Assembly (NCBI RefSeq): GCF_947172395.1
Contig: NC_069095.1
Location: 7,192,001-7,256,000, forward strand
Length of the DNA: 64,000 bases
DNA from: Bicyclus anynana
Lineage: Eukaryota > Arthropoda > Insecta > Lepidoptera > Nymphalidae
Reading direction: 5' to 3'
The translations under genes and the position numbers were made by a program. Positions 35,083 to 46,591 of this stretch are shown in pieces (positions within the stretch are counted from its first letter, which is position 1; the number at the start of each line of letters is the position of its first letter). The notes below the pieces were generated by a model, which was given only the letters and a program-made list of their open reading frames with translations, ran no database searches and had not been told where the DNA came from.

Positions 35083-35305
35083 ATAGGGTCTTCGTTCACT
35101 TGCCTTGCAGTGCCGATTTTTCAAAAAGAGTTAACACTTAATAGCTAAGTTTTTTATTCTATTTAAATTGATTAAAATAAATTACTACACGTCTTCACGT
35201 TCATTAGACTTTAATTATAACATACTCGTATACTTGCTTTATTTAAAAGTTTCATAGAAAGCTTTTTGATAAATCTCTTTTTGAGGTAGAACCGTAATAA
35301 AATGC

Positions 35306-35683
35306 ATGAAAAAAAAAAAGCGCGTTGATATAGTTGCCGACCCGGCAATACTGAAAGTATTTTGTTGTAGTTTTATATGCGGCTTAAATTCATTTCAGGC
35401 GAACGCCACAGGCTTTATACAAAGCGAAATATTCACGGGTGTTGTAACAACTTATTGGCTTATTCTATCGTACCTTTTAACTTCAGTTTCAGCTTTAATG
35501 CCCCGCGGTTGGCATCGCCTTATGCTAAGCATTGATCAAGTAAACTACTATGCCCGCAGCGCTAACGGCTTGACGTCCGATAAAACTGATCGAGTGTTGT
35601 TCGCGATCGAGACACGAGTTTTATCGGCTGTCAAGCTATTAGCGCTGCAGGCACGTGAGTTTTTCTCGAACGTCAGTGGCTGA
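35306..35683 (+). other. 125-codon open frame carrying a large hairpin
   Basis: The frame opens MKKKKRVDIV and has a hydrophobic stretch around residues 43-62 (VVTTYWLILSYLLTSVSALM). Part of it could be an exon, from an acceptor-like TTCATTTCAG|GCG (35399) to GGCAC|GTGAGT (35653). I recognise no family. By rough base composition about one frame this long is expected by chance in the window. The DNA inside it forms an imperfect 37-bp inverted repeat, so it is more likely part of a mobile element or structural repeat than a gene. Confidence 0.2.
35551..35653. repeat. Imperfect inverted repeat, 37-bp arms
   Basis: Left arm 35551-35587 and right arm 35617-35653 match in inverse at 32 of 37 positions (GCAGCGCTAA at the outer part, GATAAAACT at the inner part). 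The 29-nt loop includes TCGCGATCGA. Confidence 0.85.
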
Positions 35684-35866
35684 CATAAAAAGCGACGATG
35701 GTATTTTATTTTTTGCTTTTTATAAAATCGTTTTAATAAAAAAATATATAAAATATTTGAAGGTGTAATAAATAAAAGCTTTTTATGTTCTGTGTTATTG
35801 TCATATTTATAAAATAAGTTAGTAGTCTACTACTGAAATGATTAGCAGCAAGAATGCAAAGCAATT

Positions 35867-36148
35867 TTATTCTTGTCGCAATTTTTCTTGCAAAATTGCC
35901 CGATGGTAAACGATATACGGCGTATCTGCGACATCTATATGACTCGATATCGTCGTTGCAATGAATATGTAGCCGTCACCTGATCCATTTAGCCGTTCAC
36001 TTGGATCCTCGATTGTCATTGCTCTATTAAAGTCACATACTGACTGCGTAGGAACATACGGCGTACGGTGTGAATTTTGATTAACCGATGAATAGGAAAT
36101 CGCTCGAATTGTATTAATGTCTGTGCTAGCATTCAACTGAATAAGCAT
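35867..36148 (-). other. Unidentified 93-codon open frame
   Basis: It reads from a Met at 36148 to a TAA at 35867-35869 that overlaps an AATAAA. The composition looks protein-like (VCDFNRAMTIEDPSERLNG), but I know no family. Upstream in frame the sequence runs straight into a CR1-like LINE tail at 36153, so any true N-terminus was lost or never existed. A frame of this length is within chance. Confidence 0.2.
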
Positions 36149-36152
36149 TTGA

Positions 36153-36305
36153 CATAATTCAAATTCTAATTCAAACAGTCTTAGTTTACAAGAACTATTG
36201 GGACGTCAAGTTTGACTATTTGTAGAGACTCTATCTACCATCGGTTCGGAAGGCTGGCTTTAGTATAGAGTTGGCAAAAAAATCAACAATTGGTCTTTTA
36301 AAATT
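36153..36305 (-). mobile_element. CR1-like LINE 3' tail
   Basis: AATTCAAATTCTAATTCAAA is followed by CTTAGTTTACAAG, TTGACTATTTGTAGAGACTC, CCATCGGTTCGGAAGGCTGG and AGTTGGCAAAAAA, the reverse of the LINE tail at 1775-1912. Confidence 0.65.
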
Positions 36306-36511
36306 ACCTATCTTTACAATATTAATTTATTTGTCATTTTTTAATTTTTAACAATGTGAATAAAATACAAAACACTATTAGAAAATTAAAAAAAAATTTA
36401 ACCCTCCCGCTGCGCGACACATAAGCAACATACAAGCACATTTACGTCTTCCATATACATATATGAGAAAACGTGGACTGCGCCGATTTGGTCCTTTTAT
36501 TGCTAAAGCGT

Positions 36512-36696
36512 TATAGTCTGGCAAGTTTGTTGATGACACTTCCATGATATGCGGGCAACGGGGGAGAAAGACTGCGCGGGTGTGAAATCGTGCGTGCGGG
36601 GAAGTGCGTCAGTCGTGGGCTTTTCATTCATCGCTACACGCCCTCCGGCTCGCGCGGACCATCGGGAGTGTTACGAACGAAGTTTCGAAGCTATAG
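36512..36696 (+). mobile_element. MITE D (GC-rich), copy 1
   Basis: The ends are inverted: TATAGTCTGGCAAGTTTGTT at the left, AACGAAGTTTCGAAGCTATAG at the right. The GC-rich interior is shared with 47241-47400, 49513-50020 and 62705-62877. It has no coding capacity. Confidence 0.7.
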
Positions 36697-36925
36697 ATCT
36701 ATGTTCTGTGTAACCAACACATGTTTGATCCTATTAAACGATAGATGGCATATATTGTATTGGATTATTAATATGTAGAATATAATAGGTTATTATGAAG
36801 TTGTATAAATTTTGATCAATAAATTTCATGATGTCTTTTAATATTATTAAATACCAATATTATATTAGTAAGTACCTAATTTTTTAAACTATTTGACTCG
36901 AATCATGTAAAATGTTAAAAAATAC

Positions 36926-37385
36926 ATCATCATCATCATCATATCAGCCGATGGACGTCCACTGCAGGACATAGGCCTTTTGTAGGGACTTCCAGATATC
37001 ACGATACTGAGCCACCTGCACCCATCGAAAACCTCGCTTGATGTCGTCAGTCCACCTGGTGGAGGGTCGGCCAACACTGCGCTTACTAGTGTGGGGTCGC
37101 CATTCCAGCACTTTGGGACCCTAACGTCCGGCTCTTCGAACTATGAGCCCCGCCCATTGCCACTTCAGCTTCGCAACTCGTTGAGCTGTATCGGTGACTT
37201 TGGTTCTTCTGCGGATCTCCTCATTTCTGATTCGATCACGCAGAGATACTCCTAACATAGCTCGTTCCATCGCCCGCTGTGCGACTCTGAGCCTCCTTAT
37301 GAGGCGCATAGTTAGCGACCAAGTCTCGGAACCATAGGTCATTACTGGCAACACGCACTGTTTGAAGACTTTTGTCTTCATTCAC
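36926..37385 (-). pseudogene. RTE-like LINE ORF2 C-terminus with (ATG)n tail
   Basis: From 37381 the minus strand reads KTKVFKQCVLPVMTYGSETW, then AMERAMLGVSLRDRIRNEEI and KLKWQWAGLIVRRAGR before a stop at 37121. A shifted frame continues with KRSVGRPSTRWTDDIKRGF and AYVLQWTSIG. The order and the VLPVMTYGSETW motif are typical of the region after the catalytic RT domain in RTE-clade LINEs. A TGA sits just before the first Met, showing 5' truncation. The element ends in an (ATG)n microsatellite (36926-36943 on the plus strand). Confidence 0.85.
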
Positions 37386-38109
37386 TGAGGAATTTCGGTT
37401 AGAAAATTAATTAACACTAATGAACATTGCCAGCTCTTGTTAGGTGTGCACCGATCCTTATCTAGATGGATTTCTACTGTGCAGAAACCTGGGGGAATAT
37501 ACAAATCAGATTACTGAGATTTAATGACGTGAACATTTTATGACGTCGAATTTCGGTAATACGTTTTGCCGTATTTCTCACGTCAGCGCCCTAAGGGTAA
37601 CAAATTACCAAAATATGTATTACCGATGTTTACATATACGAGTACGTGATGTATTTAAGCAAAAATCTATATCTATCTAACGAAAGCCTTATGGAATATA
37701 AAAGTAAATTGAATTGGAAGTTCATAATAAATATTGCAAATCGTTGCACAGATCGCAGAACTGCGAACGCCTACCATTGACCTCTTATAAAGAAAGGATG
37801 CACAATCATGTAGAAAATTTCACTTAAAAACTGGCCAATTTTGCTTTGACAATTTTAGAATTATTGGTAAAGAAAATTATATTTAAAGGCCTTTAAATAT
37901 AGTCCAATATTCAATAAAATCCCAAATTCAACCTTACGTATTGAGTTTAAGGTTAAATTTGCAAATACGACTACTTGAATTGAGTGCCAAGAAGTTGTGT
38001 TTGACACTCATTGAGTGGGGACGTTTTTTGGTCGCTGATTCACTTTTCAATAGGAGATCGATGACGAGGACACGCTTTTTTGTCTTAACCGTTGGTTTTA
38101 ATAACTTAC
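37386..38109 (-). other. Start of the intron after the peptide-precursor exon
   Basis: This is the minus-strand sequence downstream of the donor. Reading through from the exon would add about 57 codons (KLLKPTVKTKKRVLVIDLLL...) to a stop at 37934, but the residues change to AT-driven lysine- and leucine-rich sequence at once, supporting splicing. Confidence 0.5.
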
Positions 38110-38416
38110 CAATTTGTGGAACATCATAAGGTCTGCCGGACCGGGACGCGCGCAGCATCATCTGACTGGCCAGCTCGGCGGGCAGGTGCGGCGCGCGCTT
38201 GTTGTTGCGTTGCCGGCGCGGCGCGTACGGCTCCGCGTCCGCGGGCGCGTCCGGCTCGAACAGCTCGTGCAGCGGGCGGCGCTGCAGCTCGCGCCCGCCA
38301 CGCCACTCGGGGTAGCGGCGCGGGGGCTCGGCCGCCGAGCGCAGCGCTAACACGGTTAGCACCGCGGCCACAGCGCACGCGCGCATGTTACCCCGCGCTC
38401 CCCACCACTCGCGCAT
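38110..38416 (-). CDS. First coding exon of a secreted neuropeptide/prohormone-like precursor
   Basis: The exon encodes about 102 residues. The longest start is at 38416 (MREWWGARGN...). A second Met at 38386, with A at -3, directly precedes a textbook signal peptide (MRACAVAAVLTVLALRSAA), so it may be the true start. After the signal come four dibasic cleavage sites (PPRR, LQRR, APRR, NNKR) that would release short peptides such as YPEWRGGRELQ. The exon closes with RASRSGRPYDVPQI and G| before GTAAGT at 38109-38104, an ideal donor in phase 1. I recall a conserved insect precursor in which RPYDVPQI is followed by E-C-P and an LDL-receptor class A-like cysteine domain; the split G codon fits a following Glu. 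That family memory is unverified. CpG-rich with a high Ala/Arg content, unlike the flanks. The next exon was not found. Confidence 0.7.
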
Positions 38417-38640
38417 CTCTCGCTAAGTGCACGGCCCGCGCGCACGCACCGGGCGCCTGCCCGACCACATTATTGGAACACCACTACTAGTTTGAACCCT
38501 TTTCTTTTTGCGCTTCAGTTCAGTTGTTATATGTTTATCTCTATTTTAGACGTACACACGATTTAACCGCTTTTCAACCTGAAACAATGAGATAATTCTT
38601 TTTAATTTTGCAACTAAAAAAAAATTATACAAAATTAGTT
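38417..38640 (-). promoter_or_regulatory. Possible 5' UTR/proximal promoter of the precursor gene
   Basis: GC-rich sequence continues upstream for about 50 bp and then turns AT-rich. On the minus strand ACATATAACAACTGAACTG (about 38533-38515) is a weak TATA-like site. No strong initiator is seen, and an upstream non-coding exon is equally possible. Confidence 0.25.
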
Positions 38641-40518
38641 GATTGACACTGAGGACTAATTCATTTAAAATAAAACATTTTTATATAATACGTCGTTGGT
38701 TTTTTTTTGCAGTAATACGGAACCATCCTATTAAGTTTGCAGTATTACTACTGTAACTTGTGACGGGCGGCCCCGCTCTTCCATAATATATAAAAGTTTA
38801 TATATAAAGGTTTACTCGTTGACTTATGTGGTTTCGGATCACAAGGGTCTGGACTGGAATACTGAGCTTATTTTTTTCAGTAAAAGTTAAAAAGTTGGTG
38901 GTATTTCAACCCTGTGCTTCTGAGAGCTTGTTAAGCCGTCGGTTCCGATAATTTTCATTAACATCCGAAATTGGTCTTTAAAAAATAACATTTTAAGCGC
39001 CCCCTACTAAAATGGCCTCCCTATACGTGTTTTGTGTATCAAGTAAATACCTTTGAGTCAAGTCCCTCTAGACATTTAGGAAAATTACCAATACAACATT
39101 TTGGTAAACCAATATGATTATTGTAGGTCGACATTATCTGTTCTTGATATGAAATTGATTTGGAAAATAGTCTTTAATCTTATACAAGTAATATATATAT
39201 TGAAATCTCAAAGAAGAGGTAAGTTTTAAGTAGGTTGCAGATTGCCATTACCCCAGGCCCGAGTGGGTAATGACTTAGCCTATATTGCTTAAACGGAAGT
39301 AACTTTGTAACCAGGTGGGAAAGGTTCTACTACACAAACATTGAAATTATTATTATTATCGAAAAGTCTATTAAACTCCGTAACTTTAAAATTACAAATT
39401 TTAAAAGAAAACTATAGATGTTTATTTTAGATTTACTTTAAGATTTGGTTCAGTAGATAATTAGATTATTATTTCTTATTTTATTAAAGTTTGTAGTATT
39501 TTAGGAGGTAATCTGTGAACCGATTTCGATATTCTTTTACCACTTCTTTCTGAGTGATTAAGGCTATATATTATTTCAATATTTTCACAGGAACGGGAAC
39601 TACGCAGGTGAAAAGACGTGGTGCCTTTTATAAAGTGTAGGTTAGGTAATAATAGTCGGAGATTGAATCAAGAGCCTCAACTTAAACGCTCAGCAAATGA
39701 TACTTCAATCTATACATTATATACACAGTGTAACAATTCCCGGTATTGATGTAAAAGATAGCCTACATAGTAATATATAGATAGCTTGCACTGTCGAGCT
39801 TACTGGAAATGTGGAAACTTTTATAATAAAAACAAATTAACTGTGTTCTAAGTGCTAGCGTTCGCCACTCCCTTTTGCGTTTACTTTTAGAATGAAAGTT
39901 TGTCCTTAATCTTACTTGTTACTTAGATAGACTGTGCCCAAATACGAACACGAAAGAATAAAGAAATATGTCACGCCTGTTGACGTCATGGGCTATATTA
40001 ACAAGATTTATTTGAATATGTGAGATTTAAGAAAAGTGATTCAATAAAAGTGTAATGAAAAATAATTTTGGACTGATTGTTCCCATGGCGACTTTTGCCT
40101 TTATCATCATTTGTATACATAACAATGCTGATGTCTAATGACCTTCTAATATTTTATCTTTTATCTTATTACATTTATTATATTACATTGTGTATGGAAT
40201 AATTTTTGAAAACTTTCATTGCATACAATCAATATAACTCTATAACAAAAATCTCCATTATTAATGTAAAGTGTAATTGGGTTAAAAAGGAAATCAACAT
40301 TTTAACTGTCGATGTTGTTAAATAAAGTTCGTCATAACAATCATGACGAGCCTCAGATGATAGTTGCCATTCTTTCTAATATTAAATTTATGAAACTTGA
40401 CATTTTTTCTTTTTCTGGTTTTTTTTTAAAGAAGAAGTAGATATAAAAAAAATTGCATTTTACATGTTTTTGTTACTCAACTTACTCGTGACTGGACTGA
40501 CTGGTCCCTGGACCAGCT
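38641..40518. other. Non-coding stretch upstream of the exon
   Basis: No gene is recognised. A Helitron 3' scrap in forward orientation is at about 39555-39620 (ACAGGAACGGGAACTACGC), and a CRE octamer is at 39981-39988. Confidence 0.5.
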
Positions 40519-40835
40519 TTTTTTTACAAGTTAGCCCTTGACTACAATCTCACCAGATGGTAAGTGATGATACAATCTAAGATGGAAGCGGGCTAACTTG
40601 TCAGGAAGAGGATGAAAATCCACACTCCTTTGGGTTTCTATACGACATCGTACCCGAACGCTAGATCGCTTGGCGATATGTTTTTGTCGGTAGGGTGGTA
40701 ACTAGCCACGGCCGAAGCCTCCCAACAGCCAGACCGGGACCAATTAAAAAAACGTCAATCGGCCCAACCGGGGATCGAACTCAGGACCCCCGTCTTGTAA
40801 ATCCACCGCGCATATCGCTGCGCCATGGAAGCAGC
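40519..40835 (-). mobile_element. Second tRNA-derived SINE family, full length
   Basis: On the minus strand: head CTTCCATGGCGCAGCGATATG (A box), GAGTTCGATCCCCGG (B box), body with GTGGCTAGTTACCACCCTACC and GATCTAGCGTTCGGGTACG, end GTCAAGGGCTAACTTGTAAA and a poly-A tail (the T-run at 40519). It is non-coding, transcribed by RNA polymerase III in such families. Confidence 0.8.
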
Positions 40836-42080
40836 CGTTATTTGACGCCTATTTAATTAAGTTCTGGGTCAATGAACGAGTTAAATTAAAGTTATTAACA
40901 AGAATGACTGTGAAGTGGTACAAATTTATTAAAGCTTGCAATAATAAAAATTTGAGTAAAAAGGATTTACGGCATAATTTGCCGAAGGGGGAGATTAGAA
41001 AGACGAATACCAAAAATGAGTCTTTACTCATAATAGAATCGTCTTCAATTCGCGCCAAATCTTTAATATCACGCTGACGTGTTTTGATATTACGGCAAAT
41101 GAAATTTCATTGAACATCTATCCATCAGCTGTAAGTAATAGCAAATTTCGCATAAAACCTTGAAAGAGCCGTATTTTGTTTCTAAACTCTACGGAATAAA
41201 TTTTGGGTGAGATAATTATTACTTAGTTAAATTAATTAATGCGTATTTGTCTTCCTTAATGTTCATGAATCTACCTAATATAATATGTAGGAACGTGTAA
41301 AGCACACGTGCGCAAAGATGTTTTTTTCTACCTACTGTGACGTCACGGGTAGCAGCGATAGTGACTACCATTATTTTGTGGCAGAGGAAACACTTCGAGC
41401 AGGTCCTAGGACTTGCAACCTTGGGAGTAGGTTTTAGGGATCCCTTAAGAATGCATCACCACTCACTTTCCCTGCCCGACATGTTCTCCAAGCCCACAAT
41501 AAACAATTTATAGAAAACAATAATTACAACACAAATCATTATCAATAATAACAAAAAAAACATTATTGCACAAAATCACTAACGCGACTGGCAGCGTGAC
41601 GGTGTCTACGCTGCCTAACAATCAACTGAGCTCAAGTCATCAAATATCCTCTTTTTTATACCAACACCGATACCTTCCCTCTACAATTACATAATTAATG
41701 AATGTTTATACTACCTGTAAACTAACGAGTGCTAGATTAGTCGGTGAGTGAAAAAAGTTGTTAATTGCAATTGAAAATGTGCTTTATCGCACGTTTACGA
41801 TTTTTTCTCAAAACGGCTATTTTTTAAGCTTACACAAAAAATGCATTGTACTATGTTCAACAAAGCCAAAAACATAATACTTAAATAATATTAAAGTTTT
41901 ACATGAACAACCTATCTACTTGTACTAGTCATGATGGTGCATCCATTTAAAACGGAATTCAAGTTGCGTAATCAAGTCATCTTATGTAATGCTCTTGCGC
42001 CGTGGGGCCTACTCATTAATTTGTTTGAATCTAAGTCAGACGACGCTATTCCTTACAATGTTTTAACACGACTCATAGCT
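40836..42080. other. Non-coding stretch
   Basis: No recognisable gene. A CRE octamer is at 41338-41345. Confidence 0.5.
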
Positions 42081-42141
42081 ACATACCTTTGGCGCTAGAT
42101 CTCTAGTATGATTACACTAAAAACATACCTTTGGCGCTAGA
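42081..42141 (+). repeat. Direct repeat of 19 bp
   Basis: ACATACCTTTGGCGCTAGA occurs at 42081-42099 and again at 42123-42141, 42 bp apart, both exact. Confidence 0.85.
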
Positions 42142-42149
42142 AATTAAAA

Positions 42150-42310
42150 AAAATCAACCGACTTCAAAAACAAAACATACTGACTGAAACTAAAAAGCGA
42201 AAAATAACATCATACAATGTTCTTTATATCATATTATGTTCTAACTGATGATCAGTTTGAAGGCGGTGCTAAACCAGTGTTGTGTTAATTGAAGCCGTTT
42301 CTGAAAAAAC
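42150..42310 (+). repeat. AACCGACTTC-type repeat, variant
   Basis: CAACCGACTTCAAAAACAAAAC is followed by ACTGAAACTAAAAAGCG and, further on, GATCAGTTTGAAGGCGGTGC. A second scrap with opposed CCGACTTAATTTTTCTTAAGTCGG is at 42766-42790. Confidence 0.5.
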
Positions 42311-43690
42311 TACACTGTCTGAAAAACCTAAATTTATGATATTCTTATAAGATTACATGGCTTGAATTAATACATTATAGGTCTAGCACCGCCCTATAAT
42401 GAACTAAAGCCTCATATGCCTATTATTCTATCGTTATGCTTCTGGATATCAAGTAGGCCTTGTTCAACCTCGTTTCGTCAACCATTAGGTTAAAACAGTA
42501 TCTTATAGCAATTAACAAAGTTGTGACAAAGCTATTTGTTAGTTACCGCTGTTCCAGGTAGCGGCGGTATACGAGCCAGTGATATATCTCCTACATGCCC
42601 GCGTAACCTTACGTGTCGTAAACTTCCCCATTAGACACCTTACCAGATATGCCCCTTTACGATCCGGTCAATACCCCAAACCATTTTTGTGCCTTTTCGG
42701 TAAAGATGCCTACTTTTTCTAACACACACTTTTATACAGATTTTGTTAAAAAATAATTCTTTTTAACCGACTTAATTTTTCTTAAGTCGGTTAAAAAGAA
42801 CCGGTCGGTTAAAGAGGCGGTACTCAATTCGTCATTTATTAACCTATTTTGAAAATTATTGCCCATACTGTGGCGTTTACGGGCACTATGCTAGGACACA
42901 CTAAAGTCAGATAAATAAAATCACTTAACAAAAATATGTAACCGCGGTGGAACCAAAAATGGTAGTGCCAAAAAACAAAATAAACTTAAGAGCCTGTTTG
43001 GCGACGTCTTCAAACTAATCAATAAAGGTAAGGTATTATTTTTCGCATTTTAGATTAATGCATCTTTGAAGTCGATTATTTTTTTTTGTTAAAAAGATTT
43101 TGTTATAGCCCAGACAGACAAACAAATATTTAAAAAGAGTTCGATTATGTTTTAGTATAGATTGTGTAAATAACTATAAGCATTTGAGAAAACCCAATAT
43201 TTTTAAATCACACTTAAATTTTATTTATATTGTTAGAAGAATATCGAAACTACTTCATCATCGAAGTCCCTAAAAATATGATAAATGTATATTTTATTTC
43301 AATTCATATTTAAATAGAACATTCATAATAAATTGAACATTTAAATTAATATAAATAATTTTTATTTGCACTATAAATAAAAAATGTTGATTGCACAATG
43401 TTGATTTTCCGTTAATTACGATTTCATATAAAACATATTCGTCACATTTTGTTACTTTTCCTGCTAATACATACATTATACTCATTGTAGACAAACAATA
43501 TTAGATTAAGCATTATTTGAAATTCTTGGCAGTAGTATAGTAGCTAGTCCGTAAAGTATCTATGTCTTTTTTAATACGTACTTATAATATAAATAAATTT
43601 ATATCCTTAGAGACACTGCATCCAATAATTTAATATTGTCCTAATAATAATACGGGAAACTTAAGGGCCAAAACCTGTAGCGTGCTATCG
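42311..43690. other. Non-coding stretch
   Basis: No recognisable gene. Scraps of the AACCGACTTC repeat are near 42766-42850. Confidence 0.5.
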
Positions 43691-43699
43691 GCAAGGTTA

Positions 43700-43920
43700 T
43701 ATTTATAATCGGGTGGCGCGGTGGGCCGTTGACGTCATCGCACGGGTGGGCGGGCGGCGGCGGGCGGGCGGCCGCGGCGCGCCCTCGGATACGCACTTGC
43801 AAATTCGCACCTCCATGAATGGAGGAATTAAATTATCCCCAGACCGACTCTCGGCGAACGCGACCTGAGCTGAACCCTAAAATATCTGCGCACACACGCT
43901 CTGTCAATACTTCAGTCTAC
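43700..43920. promoter_or_regulatory. Candidate promoter / CpG island
   Basis: A GC-rich block (43711-43790, with GGGCGGGCGGCGGCGGGCGG) carries the CRE octamer TGACGTCA at 43730-43737. On the minus strand a TATA box TATAAATA lies at 43707-43700, about 22 bp downstream of the CRE, placing a start near 43675. On the plus strand TTCAGTC at 43911-43917 matches the insect initiator, with AGACC about 27 bp further. Direction is therefore uncertain. A minus-strand transcript could feed the exon at 38110-38416, about 5.3 kb away. Confidence 0.4.
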
Positions 43921-46591
43921 TGATGTTATTGAACTGCTGAGACCAGGATATGAATATACCGTTCCCCGAATACGTATACCGAATCGTAAAAAGTTCCGTC
44001 ACGCTTCCTATGTAAACGCGGGGCCTTGGAAGTAATAATAGCAGTAATTTGTGAAAAATATTTTGTGATAGCTCCATAGTTTTCGTGGAACTGAGTGGTT
44101 TTCTAATTATGAGAATTTTTTATTTGTTCTTCAAGTGAGCTCGTAATATTTTGTGGCTTTATTTAAATAGGAAAATTACAGTTTTTGAAGTACGGCTTAG
44201 AGTTTAAGCGATAACTACTTAATTACAAACTCATTGACGATAACAATGGATTAATGCCATTGTGATTGTGGAAAATAATGAGCTTAATTCAAGGAATACT
44301 TGATTCAATGGCTTATTTACATCGCAGTTTTATTTATTACCTACCATTGACGTAAACAAAAAAATACTCATATTCGATTCAAATTACGTGTATATTCAGG
44401 TGACATTGAAGTGATTATTACTCGTAGATTCATTCTGTTGCGAAAGTTAAATTTACAAAAATCCTTACTTAGTGTGTATCTGCATCATACAAGATAACTG
44501 CTGTCTAAATTTCAGGTTGCCAAGCTTTAGTAGTTTCGGGAAGGCTTTCATCATTATAATTATGTATGTTATACACCTACGAGTACCTAATTATATGTAT
44601 TTGCCTTTCTCTTTCAAAAAATTCTATTTGTTGTAACAACTATACAAAATGTATTTTAAAAGTTTAATGATTATTATTAAAATTATAGTTACCTACCGAT
44701 TTTATTTTTATTTTTAGAGGTCGCTTTCTTAAAGGTCCACGTTTCAATTCAACAGAGAACCAAATTAAATCACGAAAATTCGTTTAAAACATCGGAAATA
44801 CACTTTATATAAAGAATAAAAATACGAGTTGAGAACCTCAGCCTTTTAATTTGGTTGGGTGGGCCCAAAAAAGTGGGCTTTCAATTGGAAACGTTTTTCT
44901 TTGGCAGTTAATTTATGAAAACGTTTATTTTATTTTTAACTTCAATAGCAAAACGGTTGACGAATCGTCGCTTCAACTCTATTTTTATGTGTTCTAATGG
45001 TAGCTTGGACAAATGATCGAAACGGTTTTATTTGCTATTCGTGAGTCATGACAAAAATACCTTGAGTGAGTTTTTCGGCGACTTTTCCAGAATATACCTA
45101 GACCTAATATACAATTTTACTAATCACCGTCTTTATAAAATTAATTTCATGTTTGTATATGCCTTCCTAAAACATTCGTTTATGATGAAATGTCGCTGAG
45201 ATTTTCACCGAAAGCTCATGGACGAATCCGTGGTCATTAGCTAGTTATCTACTTGTTTATACTTTGTCATTACTATAAAAGACTAAAATTAAAAACATAA
45301 TTGATTATTAAAAATGTTTTTAATGACGACTTTTACTTTATTGTTTTCTAAGTACTTGTACCAGAACGATATGCGGGACAGTAGATAAGCCAAACTCTAT
45401 ACTATAATAATACTTATAAGTTTCAATGCCCTTTGACTTATGCCGTGAGGTTATACAATGAGTCAATATGCAGCAATGCGCAGGGCAAGGTGTAAACCAA
45501 ACACTATTAACTCGAATGGCATCGATATTTTGACACAATCGAGATATTGTGAAGTGCCACAGTCTGCTTCGTTGACTATCTTTGATGATTGTAGAATCCT
45601 ACCAGTTATAATGATGAGAATCAACTAGATTATAATTACAAAGAAAAGATCCTACCGATTATAATTGGAATAATAAGAAGTTATCACTATTTTGAAGTGA
45701 TGATAACTTCATATGGGAGTTCTTATGGAAGTTCTTATGGTAAACCGTTTTGTAAGGTAACGCGTTACGGCGCCTCTCTGTCTGACTTCCCTTTCTTTCA
45801 CGCATACGACAGCAGGTTTAAGTTATAATTTCGAGCGTCCCGAGACGCACACGTCTTTTTATTAGAAAATATGATAGGTATGTAATATTATACTGATAAT
45901 ATATTTTTCATCGTTTTATTCGAATTACATTACAGAAACAAAGCATTGAATTTATTTTGTGGAATATTTTTACTATAAATAACGCCTCTCTAAAAGCTTA
46001 TTCTGAAAATCTGATCCTGAGGGCGTACGGTCAGATAATGTTAAATAAAAAATAACAAGACTGTTTCAGTTAACAAAAATTACCATTTTGTTTTTGTAGA
46101 GTTTTGTTCCAAAACTATATGACGCAACAATGGACGACTAAGATATTTTTGGCATTGACAAACATTAAAAAAATGTATTGATTTATAAATGAGTGCAAAA
46201 ATATTTTGTACTTGACTTAATATTTAAGTAGGCTGCATTTTGACGTGATTACATGAAAATATTTAAAATTTTAGGTTAAATTAACCATCATCCTAATCAT
46301 TTAATTGCTCAGAATTTAATCGAATGTCAGCGATTAATGACCGGCCTAGACGATCGATCGTCTCGAACTTAAACTATAACTGTAACTAATTGTATTGTGT
46401 ATTTAGGAGAAACAAGAGCGGTGTTTTACAAAACTATATTTAAAACACTCTTAAAATAATGATTTCCATCCAGTTATTGCTTGTAGATTAAGCTAATCTT
46501 GGAACAGGCTTTGAGTTTTGTTCCATTGAAATCGGATATTGAAAAAGTTATAAAAAAAATTATATTTCTTGCCTAGAATTTTAGAACACGA
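43921..46591. other. Non-coding stretch
   Basis: AT-rich, with no gene recognised. There are small hairpins near 45683-45716 (GAAGTTATCAC...GTGATGATAACTTC) and the palindrome GACGATCGATCGTC near 46351. Confidence 0.5.

Noticed and set aside
38092..38490. Long plus-strand open frames rich in Ala and Arg opposite the peptide exon
   Set aside because: They are mirror frames of the GC-rich minus-strand exon and lack any signal peptide, domain or splice logic.
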